From: Neoscytalidium dimidiatum
Lineage: Eukaryota > Ascomycota > Dothideomycetes > Botryosphaeriales > Botryosphaeriaceae
Direction of reading: 5' to 3'
DNA: 20,000 nt
NCBI GenBank assembly: GCA_037367355.1
Contig: JAVSCG010000036.1
Location: 1 to 20,000 of the forward strand
Made by a program: the position numbers and the translations under genes. Of the stretch, positions 11,535-19,747 are shown piece after piece. Below the pieces are notes generated by a model. That model saw only the letters and a program-made list of their open reading frames with translations, searched no databases and had not been told where the DNA came from. How positions within the stretch are numbered: position 1 is the first letter of the stretch; each line of letters opens with the position of its first letter.

Positions 11535-11546
11535 CCCCCCTCTTTT
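11535..11546 (-). other. Polypurine tract of element C
   Basis: On the minus strand this reads aaaagagggggg, three bases before the 3' LTR. Its position and composition match the second-strand primer of LTR retrotransposons, and it shares the aaagagggg core with element B. Confidence 0.75.
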
Positions 11547-11550
11547 AGAG

Positions 11551-12375
11551 AGGCGTCTTTAGCTCTAGAAGGTAAAAAACTTACTAGCTCTAGATATTAT
11601 TTATAGTATTAAAACCTCCGTTAGAAGGAAAAAAGATATATACTAGAGGCGGTAAGAAAACCTTAGATTAGAGAAGATAGAGTTAATACTACTAAAGATA
11701 CCTAGAGTATCTATAATAGCCTCGTATACTTTTCGTATAGGGCTTATATTCGTATCGTAGAGAGTTTATAGGCTATAACTAGCTTTTTATTATAGATAGT
11801 ATAACTAATTCTTAAGCTATAGTATCTTTTAAGTTATAAGGCGTATTCGTCTAGCGTAGTCCTCGCGCTAGCGCGGATACGCTTCGAGGCCTTATTAGCT
11901 AGTAAGCTAGCTTTATCTTAAAGAGAATAGGGTCGTACTTATATAGACTTACTTATTATACGTATAGTATACGTAGCGGTTAGTAGGTTATAGTAGGCTA
12001 TTATCGGTAGTAGCTAGCTTTCGCTAGTAGCGGCTATCTACTATCTACGAAAGCTAATTTACTTATTATAGCTTATATAAATAGAGGTATTAACTATATA
12101 TACGCTTCTACTAGCGGCTAAGAATTACGCGTTATAGGTCTTCCTTTATTAAGCTATTCTTCGCGTATAAGTTACGTACGTATCTACTACGTATAGTAGC
12201 CGGTATCGGTATATTAGGAGGGTATATATATAGTTCTTCTACTCTATATTCTCCTCTTTTCTATAACTACCGTTCTTACCTACCTTTATAGCTTTCTTAG
12301 ACTTCTTTAGCTCTTTTCTTAATTTTTAACCTCTTTAATATATCTACTTCCTCCCCTCTTAATACTTTAGTATCG
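11551..12375 (+). promoter_or_regulatory. Non-coding 5' region of the + strand ORF in element C, with possible core promoter
   Basis: I see no reading frame with recognisable protein character on either strand. On the + strand there is a TATA-like tatataaata at 12074-12083 and another tatatata run at 12224-12230. A pyrimidine-rich tract at ~12235-12355 leads up to the proposed start at 12376, as in many fungal promoters. An inverted repeat of tagctttcg (12015-12023) and cgaaagcta (12048-12056) could form a hairpin. TATA-like words are cheap in RIP-mutated DNA, because RIP creates TpA, so the promoter reading is weak on its own and depends on the ORF downstream. Confidence 0.3.
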
Positions 12376-13182
12376 ATACGCTATATTATTACCGCTCGCG
12401 AGCTACCTACTTACCTTAAAGCTTAGCCTAAACTCGTTAAGATATTTTACGAGCGCTATCTCTTTTACTAGTATAATATTAAGAAGACTATCGAAGAATA
12501 TAAGGAGGCTATTAAGGCCGGCTATACCCGCTTAACGCTAGAAGCTAAGTATACGCGCTACTCTTTAGCGAAGTATCCTTACTCCCTTATAAGTTATTTA
12601 CTTACTTTACCTTATATTACGTAAGGGATACGAAAAGCATACGTTTTAGTTACTAATAGTAGCGTTTTTTAGCCTCCGCCCTAGTATTATTATACTTATA
12701 ATATTCTAAGTACTCTACGCGTTCGCGCTCTCGATTATTACTAGCGTAATAAGAACGACGCTAACGAGCTATTAGGCCGCGTTAGTACGTACGCTATAAA
12801 GTACCTCGTAAGCCGTAAGGCTTATAATAAACGCTTAGCTTCTATAAAGAAGTCTAAGGGCGGCGAGCTCTAATACGCCTATAATTACCGCGCCTCTAAT
12901 AATAAGAATATAGAGCGCTACTTAGTAAGAGTTCTTATTTCGTATAGTACTCGTATAGCTTACGTAGATATAGGCTAGACTAGGGGATACGGGCTTAATA
13001 TTACCTAAGAATATTATTATAGATCGAAAGAAGAAGAACGCGTTCGTACGGCTCTAGAATATCTTTTAAGAGCCTATAGATACTAATCTAGCTCGCGATA
13101 AGTCGCTAGACGAGTATAAGAGCTAGCGTAAGATACGTATATACTAGTTTAGTAGGGTAGCGAAGTAGGCGGATAGGTCTAG
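12376..13182 (+). pseudogene. Accessory ORF antisense to gag-pol in element C, function unknown
   Basis: A + strand frame stays open except for TAA/TAG for about 235-268 codons, without a frameshift. The proposed start is ATA at 12376 (tcg-ata-cgc), a likely former ATG. The product is soluble-looking and charged: an N-terminal part with RELPTYLKA, then TIEEYKEAIKAGYTRLTLEA, then an Arg/Lys/Ala-rich helical middle (ANELLGRVSTYAIKYLVSRK, ~12760), and a Glu/Arg-rich end (SKEEERVRTALEYLLRA, ~13026). I recognise no domain. The true stop could be the TAA at 13084, or any later one to 13182. A T-rich stretch follows. It is clearly more protein-like than its antisense, and it sits where element B carries its own + strand ORF. 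Confidence 0.5.
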
Positions 13183-13555
13183 AGTTTAGAGTTCTTTATT
13201 TTTATTTTTATTTTTTTTAATACTATTTAGCCTTTAGATAGTATGCGTTTTATATACTCTATTAATACGAATATTATTACTTACGATTATTAATAACGGA
13301 GGCTTATAAGACTAAGTATAGGAGCTATATTTATACCGATTATAGCCGTAGCGTACGATACTTTTCTAGTATTATCTACTACCGGACTCCTATAGGTTCT
13401 ATAAGGCTATAAAGTCTACTTTATCTTATTTTTAGTCTCGAGTTTTTCTCTTATCCTTCTTACGGGCTAGCCCTTATATATACTCTACTTTACTTCGTAT
13501 ATATATACGTTTCGTATCTAGGGGCCGCGTCCCGCGCGGGTATTTTTAACGGTAT
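13183..13555. other. Non-coding spacer between accessory ORF and pol of element C
   Basis: T-rich at 13195-13220, then a stretch with no readable frame on either strand, consistent with the convergent 3' ends of the + strand ORF and the minus-strand pol. A short GC-rich island (ggggccgcgtcccgcgcggg, 13521-13540) can form a small hairpin. No terminator or poly(A) signal can be trusted after RIP. Confidence 0.4.
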
Positions 13556-16500
13556 TCGTTAAGTAGTTCCTAGTAGTTAGAGAGTTCCGATTCGGACTTC
13601 TATTTATTATGCTTATTTAGCTAGTCTAGCTATTTAATAAGGTATTTTATTCTACTTAAGGAGTCGTTATAATAATCGACTATAGCTTTAATCTTCTACG
13701 TATTATTTACTAACTCTATCGCTAGTAGTATAAAGCTTAGGCGTATAGAGTAGAGCTCTAGTAGCGAAATATAGAAGATAGAATAGAGACGCGCTATTAA
13801 TAGCGAGAGCTCTAGCTTATAAGCGTAGGTACTAACCTTCTTAATAATCTTAAAGGGGCCTAGAAATCGGCTATTAAGCTTCTTATAAGAGCGCTTTATA
13901 CGAATATTCTTTACTAAGAGTAGTATCTCTTCTCTAATATTAAAGTATTTATCTAGACGGCCGCGGTTATAGTAACGCGCCTAGAGTACTTATATATAGT
14001 AGATCGCTTCCTTTATATTCTTACGTACGAGACGTATATAGTCTATCCGCGCGGCGGCGGCGGCCGGCGTATAGATAATATTCTTCGAGCCGAAGAGGGT
14101 AGCTTCTAGGCTACGTAACTACTATAGGCCTCTTACGCCGTCTAGCGTACTAGATTTAGTTATATAGCTTAGTAGGTTTAGCGATACCTTCGTTAAAGAG
14201 TACGGCGTATTATTATAGGCGTATACTACCTATAGTAGAAGAAATACCTAGTTAGATTACTTCTAATTTATATAGATACGAAGGTAGTATTTAATCTCTT
14301 AATTCTAACGCTTCGTCTATTTATTAGTTTACGGGTAGAAGGCGGTGCTAAACCGGCGCTAGATACCGAGTTCGTAATAGAAGTTTACCTAGTATTTACT
14401 TATAAATACCGTACCTCTATTTAATACTAGAGAGTCTAGAATAATAGTTTTTAAGAAGTATTCTTATAGAAGGTCTACTAGAGTTCTTATATTAATAGTC
14501 TTACGTACTAGAAAGTAGTATATCTTCTTTATTACCTAGTCTATTAGGACTAGGATTAAGTCCGCCGTAGCTTCTTCGCGAGTTATAGACTCGGATAGGT
14601 CCGTAATAAAGTTAAGAGATAGATACTTCTATAGCTTCGTCTCTACTTCTAGCGGCTATAGGAGGCCGTAGAGCTTATAGCGTTATATTTTATATCTTTA
14701 GTACTTATCGTAACTACGGATATATATCTATACGTTTCTTATTAGGTTAGGCTATTCGTATTTACGACCGATTACTATAGTAGTACGTTTAGAGCCGTAA
14801 TAGCCGCCTAAGAAGTTATTATAGTTATAGCGGAGTATCTCGTTCTTTAGTAGGGTACTATTTAGAATAAAAACTTTTCTATTACGTCGTAATAGACCGT
14901 CTAAGTCTTTAGACTAGTAGTTTATAGTAAGGAACTCCGCTAGCTTTACGCGTATTATTTAACTACCGACGTCTAGTTACTAGGCCTCGTAGATTAGCGA
15001 TACGAGAGCCTTTAGAGGCTCTTCCGCTTAGAAATATTTACTAGTAGTAGCTACTACTACTACTCGGCGAGATATAAGGCTAGAGTATAGCCTAGTACTA
15101 GCGAGTTTGCGCGCTATACGTATACTACTCGTAGAGTCCTCGCGAGTATACTCGGCCGCCCTAAATTCTACGGGTACGCTAGCGGTATTCTCTAGTAAGA
15201 AAAGAGTAGAGAGTAAGCCCTTAGATTAGCTAGTATTAGTACGAGTATCCCTTATATACGATTTATATACGTCTCGCGCGATTAGAATAGTAGCTCTAGG
15301 GGTATTTTCTATAACTCTCCGTACCCGTAGTTTTTACTATAACGTAGATAGTATAGTATCTAGAACCGCCTTCTTTTTAACCTTCTTAAAACCCGATATA
15401 TAGTCGGGCCGCTAGCTAAAAGAGTCTACTAGATTCGAAGCCTCCGGCTTATATTTAATCTCGAAGTTAAACCGCGCTAGCTTTTTAATATAGCGTATCT
15501 ATCGGCTTATAAGGCTTTTAGTAGTTATAAAGTACTTAAGATTATTATAATTATAGAGTACGTATATAGCGTAGAAAGCGTATATAAGGTAATATCGCTA
15601 TAGTTAAAAGCCGGCTACGATTATAAGGAGTTTCTTATCGTAGATATTATATCTTACCTCTACCTTAGTAAGCTTCCGGCTATAGTAGGTAATAGATAAC
15701 TAGTACTTTTAGTTACTCTTCTATATATAGAGCTAAAGTAGAATACCTTCGATAGCGAAGTCCGACGTATCCGTAATTATTATTAGCGGAAGCTCGAGGT
15801 TAAAGTAACGAAGTACTAGCCCCTACGTAAAGGCGGCTTTAAGCGTATAAAAAGTATACGCCGCGGCGTTAGTCTATTAGAAGGAGAGGTACTACTTAGT
15901 AGGGCTCTTTCGCGTAGAGCGTTTCTTCACGTTTACGTTTAGCGGCCGCTAAGCCTTCTATAGAAGGTTATTAAGGGGCTTTATAATAGACGAGTAGTTC
16001 TATATAAAGCGTCTATAGAAGTTAGTAAAGCCTAAAAATACTTAAACGCCTTAATATAAGATAGGCTCCGGCTATTCTTAAATAGCCCTAACGCGTTTCT
16101 AGTCTATAGTAATATTCTAAAGGATTACGATAAATTCTAGAAACTTAGCTCTAGTAGTATAGAAGGTATATTTAGATAACTTAGCGTATAAGTTTTAATC
16201 GCGGAGGCGTTATAGTACTACGCGTATATATTATACGTATTTCTCTTCGTTCTTTAAGTAGATAAGGATATCGTCTAGATAGACGACGTAGATAGTATCT
16301 ACGAGGCTATCTAGCGCTTAATAGATATAGCTTTAAAAGATAGCGAACGCGTTAGCTAGGCTAAAAGATATAACGAGGTATTTAAAGAGACTATAGCGCG
16401 TCTTAAATACGATTTTCTACTCGTTACTCTTACGAATATAGATTCTATAATAGGCGTTACGTAGATCGAGTTTAGTAAAGACTTTTATATAAGATATACG

Positions 16501-17480
16501 GTCTAATAGTTTACTAATAAGAGGTAAGAAATAGCGATTCTTAATCGTAATCTTATTAAGGCCCCTATAATTAATATATAGCCGTATAGTTCTATTAGGC
16601 TTAGAAACGAAGAGGATAGGCGCGCTAGTAGAGGACTTACTAAGCCTAATCTAGCTTTTTTTAAGAGCCTTATCTAGGTACTCTCGAAGAATCTAAAGCT
16701 CGCGGGGCGATAGATTATAGATAGATATTTATAGAGGAGAAGTTCTATCTAGTAATTTAATAGCGTAGTTATACTTAGTATTAGGGGCGAGTACGCTAGC
16801 TAACTCGTCTAAAAAGACGTCTAAAAGGTCCGCGTAATATAGAGGTAACTACTTAGTAGGGGTACTTACCGCGGCTACTATAAGAGATACTCTAATAGGG
16901 CTAAGACTAGAATACGTATCGTATACGAGGGCTACGCGGCGCGCGGCCGCGTACTCCGTAAGCGTCGCTTAAGACACTAGAAGATACTCTAAATTCTAGT
17001 TATCTTCGCCCTATATTTCTAGAACGTCCTTCGAGGTAAGTATTAGTTTCTAATAGAGGTAATATACTTTCTTACCTTTCTTAAGATTAGTAAGGAAGTC
17101 TTCGGGCGTCTATAGGTAGATATACTAGAAAGGATTATTAGACTAAGTAAAGATACCGGTTAAGAAGTTAAATAACGGCCCTATATTTCTAAACTAGTTT
17201 ATACCTAGAATAGTATTAAAGCCGGTAATATTAGCGCTCTAGAAGGATAGCGCTTTAGTTATACGCTACTTACTAGTACTATCGATAATCGTTACCGAAA
17301 GTTAGTAGTAGTTATACGTAGTAATTAGAGTATTATTTACTACGCTTACGTCGAGCTTAAGAGTTAGATTTAAGAGGAGTACTTATACTCTTCGAACGGT
17401 ATATTAGGCTATTAGATTTATTATAGAATCCGTATCTAGTAAGGCCTTTAGAGTATATACCCCGTTAGATAAGTATATAA
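13556..17480 (-). pseudogene. Pol of element C: protease, RT, RNase H, integrase, chromodomain; RIP-inactivated
   Basis: Minus strand. The protease motif LLDTDSIINLI has its DTDS part within 17439-17425, with Asp where Gly is usual. RT spans ~16730-16130: LSPRELQILREYL, SAPILFVSKP, FTKLDLRNAYY and VVYLDDILIYLKNEE, with YLDD intact at 16281-16270. RNase H is at ~15790-15440 (TDTSDFAIEGILF). The integrase zinc finger at ~14830-14690 has its HHCC residues read as Tyr (YYGSK, YDKY.RYK). In the catalytic core the first Asp is kept (FITDL, 14601-14599), the second position is Asn (NRGTVFIS, 14421-14419), and the Glu position reads Lys (TKR after FYP.TN, ~14310). A chromodomain (YLIK.LD.LNKHNK) lies at ~13680-13580. 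Stops are TAA/TAG only. Confidence 0.92.
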
Positions 17481-17559
17481 GAATATTAGTAATAATTCTT
17501 AAGTTAGAGCCGTTATTATACGTTTCTAGCGGTAGCTAGTCTAGGGCGGCTACTAGAGT

Positions 17560-18760
17560 CTTTCTTTTCCTATATCGTCGTTCTTTCTAGTAGCGTTAAC
17601 TCGCTAGTTACTCTTTTCGTAAGAGTCTCCTTCTCTATAGAGATAGATACGTTCCTTATACGAGGAGTCTATAGTAGAGGCGCGCTTAAGCTCCGTAGAG
17701 CTAGCGCTTTAGATAGAACCTCTTAACTAGTACTTACCGCGGCTTTAGAAAGCGAACCTACTACTCTAGTTAGACTCGCTCGAAGCTACGTTACTATAGG
17801 CGTACTTACGAGTCGAGTAGTTCTTCTTAAGCGGACTATTAGCGTCTCTTATAAGAGCCTAGAGGTCTATAATAGACTTAAGACGCGAGATAACTTTATA
17901 GAAGTCCTTAAGCGTCGTTATATTATATAAGTAGTTATCCTAAAGGAGCTCCTTACGATAGACGTCTAAAAGACGCGAGTAGTAGAAGTTTATTAGAAGT
18001 ACTTCGTTAAGAATCTCGTATAAAAGCTACTTTATTAGACTTTCAAGTCGCGTACGAAGCGCCTAGTATTTAGTACTAGGGCGTATCGTCGCTTTCTAGA
18101 AGTTTAGAGTATTATTAAATCTACGTATAGCGGGGTCTTTAATAATATCCTAAATAATACGAATAAACTTATTATATAGAAGGTCGCCCTTTTTACTATC
18201 CTCTAACCGCTAGTATATAGAATTAGTAAGATTAGTATACTTTTTAAGGCTACGGAGGGTCTAGCGGGTTCGCTCTATATAGTTATAATTACTTATATAT
18301 ATAAGAGCGAAGATATTTTAAACCTTACGATTCTAAGTCTTAAAGGCGGATTATATTATCGTCTCTAAGATAGGTATTTAGTATTTCTATAGGCGCTCGT
18401 ATATCTTATTAAAGGTACGTATCGCTTCGAATACGCTAGAGGTACGAGTCGCCTATATATCGAGTTTAGATAGCTTATAGCGTATAAGTATAATACGATT
18501 CTATAAAGCGTCGATTATTTAGTTTAACTATTAAATTTCTTCTATAGTAACGCCTAGATTTATATTAAGAAGCCTATCTAGTTTAGCTTATAGTTACTTA
18601 ATACGTTCTTTATAACTTAGAGGTTTATTAGTAGCCCTCTCTACGTTACTTTCGGTTATTAGATCTACTCTAGAAGTAAGGGTACTAGAGGGGGTACTAT
18701 TCGTAGAGTTCTCGCCCGCTATACGTAAGATATTCGTAAGGGGTACGCTGCTTCTCGGGT
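17560..18760 (-). pseudogene. Gag of element C, RIP-inactivated
   Basis: Minus-strand frame with TAA/TAG stops only, over ~400 codons. The N-terminal third has helical, charged segments (ESNVERATNKPLSYKERIK, ~18650, then KLDRLLNINLGVTIEEI). The middle is gag-like, with DLLYNKFIRII and NEVLLINFYYSRLLDVYRKE. The C-terminal end (~17660-17610) reads ERIYLYREGDSYEKSN, which looks like a CCHC zinc knuckle whose Cys/His codons became Tyr, although the spacing is not canonical. The assignment rests on position between the 5' LTR and protease as much as on sequence. Confidence 0.78.
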
Positions 18761-18818
18761 ACGAGAAGGAGCGCGTATCGACTATCTTAAACCGGCTATT
18801 TAAGAAGAAGGATTCGAA
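18761..18818 (-). other. Leader of element C between 5' LTR and gag
   Basis: This short interval should contain the primer-binding site next to the LTR edge at 18819. On the minus strand the first bases after the LTR are ttcgaatccttcttc. They resemble a tRNA T-arm word in the sense direction rather than a complement of a tRNA 3' end, so I cannot name a primer tRNA. Confidence 0.35.
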
Positions 18819-19045
18819 TATAAGAACTAGATATAAATAGAAAGTTTAAGAATAGTATAAGAGGGTCTCTATTAGATAATAGATAAATTCTTAGGGGATT
18901 TAAGGGGCCCGTTAGGCGGGACTTATATATAGGCGAGCGGTAAACGAGGTTACGTAACCCGTATAGACCGCGCTAGGACTTTATATAGAAGCCGATAGCT
19001 CCTTATATATAAGTAGTAGAAAGTCCTATATTCGGAGTTCTTATA
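18819..19045 (-). repeat. 5' LTR of element C (227 bp)
   Basis: Partner of 11305-11531, about 91% identical with transitions only, and with the same terminal 9-mers. As the 5' LTR of a minus-strand element it would have carried the promoter. The shared tatatata words (around 18926 and 19004) could include a TATA box but cannot be separated from RIP noise. Confidence 0.95.
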
Positions 19046-19050
19046 GTATC
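19046..19050. repeat. Target-site duplication of element C, right copy (gtatc)
   Basis: Identical to 11300-11304. The sequence continues to the right as the gag reading frame of element B. Confidence 0.95.
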
Positions 19051-19700
19051 TATCTACGAGATATACTATATCTTAGAATTTAGCTATATAGTCTTATATC
19101 GTTTCTTTCTATTTTAGACTTATAAGAGTCCTAGTAGCGAGACGATTCTCGTCTACGCTACTAAAAACTATCTTAAGCTACTTTATAAAGTTTTAGTAGT
19201 TACTAAAGATTATTAAGGTCGCTTCGAACTATAGATATATAGGTTTCTTCTAGTACTCGCGCTTAAAGAGTTAGAACTATTATTCTATCGACCTTCTAAG
19301 ATAGGTACTAGCGTATAAAACTTATTCGGCGGGGCCGGCGAAGTTACCGTATATAAAGTATATATAGTCGTTTAGCTACGTAATAAAGGCTTAGGTCTTC
19401 TTTTAATCTTCGTAGTATAGATTTAGTTTTAAAACCTTAATCTTAGTAGCTAGTAGTAGGGCTAGTATCTAGATAAGTTAGATATATAGGATTATATTTT
19501 CGTTTTAAAGTTCTAGAATTATATTAAGTAGCTTCTCGTTAGTTAGTATATTAGAATATTAGTTTTCTACTACTATACTATATTACGGCGGTTACTACGA
19601 GCTTAAGATATTCTACGCCTCTTATATATACTTACTACTAGATACGTCCGCTATTATAGCTAATACTATTAGTACTTCTTAAAATAAGAAAATACTTTCT
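19051..19700 (-). pseudogene. Gag of element B, N-terminal part (upstream of nested element C)
   Basis: Minus strand. After the 5' LTR the frame shows a predicted coiled-coil start (NEKLLNIILEL.NENIILY, ~19530-19480) and then the gag domain (AFIT.LNDYIYFIYGNFAGPAE, ~19400-19330). Next come KREYQKKPIYLQFEA-like text (~19265) and, up to the insertion point, DYIAKF.DIVYLVDRY. It is continued at 11304 downward. The matching of both halves to one fungal gypsy gag domain is the best evidence that C interrupts B. The start codon is not identifiable because ATG has become ATA. Confidence 0.85.
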
Positions 19701-19747
19701 ATTTTCTAGTTAAATTACTTTCTTTCCTATAAGGATAGTAGTTAAAA

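Larger units (their letters stand above)
11305..19045 (-). mobile_element. Ty3/gypsy chromovirus 'C', complete, nested in gag of element B (7741 bp)
   Basis: Both LTRs are 227 bp long and start tataagaac and end gttcttata, from TGTAAGAAC/GTTCTTACA before RIP. They are flanked by a perfect 5-bp duplication. Coding order on the minus strand is gag (18760-17560), protease, RT, RNase H, integrase, chromodomain (~13560), the standard Ty3/gypsy chromovirus order. About 2 kb lies between the chromodomain and the 3' LTR and holds an ORF on the opposite strand (12376-13182), making this element longer at its 3' side than most chromoviruses. It inserted after B, since it interrupts B's gag. Confidence 0.95.

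Noticed and set aside
13521..13540. GC-rich hairpin as a transcription terminator
   Set aside because: A bacterial-type terminator has no meaning in this fungal context; only the base pairing is real.
18808..18827. tRNA T-arm-like word (ggattcgaa) as part of a tRNA gene
   Set aside because: No cloverleaf can be built around it. It sits at the LTR edge in the leader of element C.
11305..19045. Insertion dating from LTR divergence
   Set aside because: All observed LTR differences are RIP-type transitions, so divergence reflects RIP and not elapsed time.
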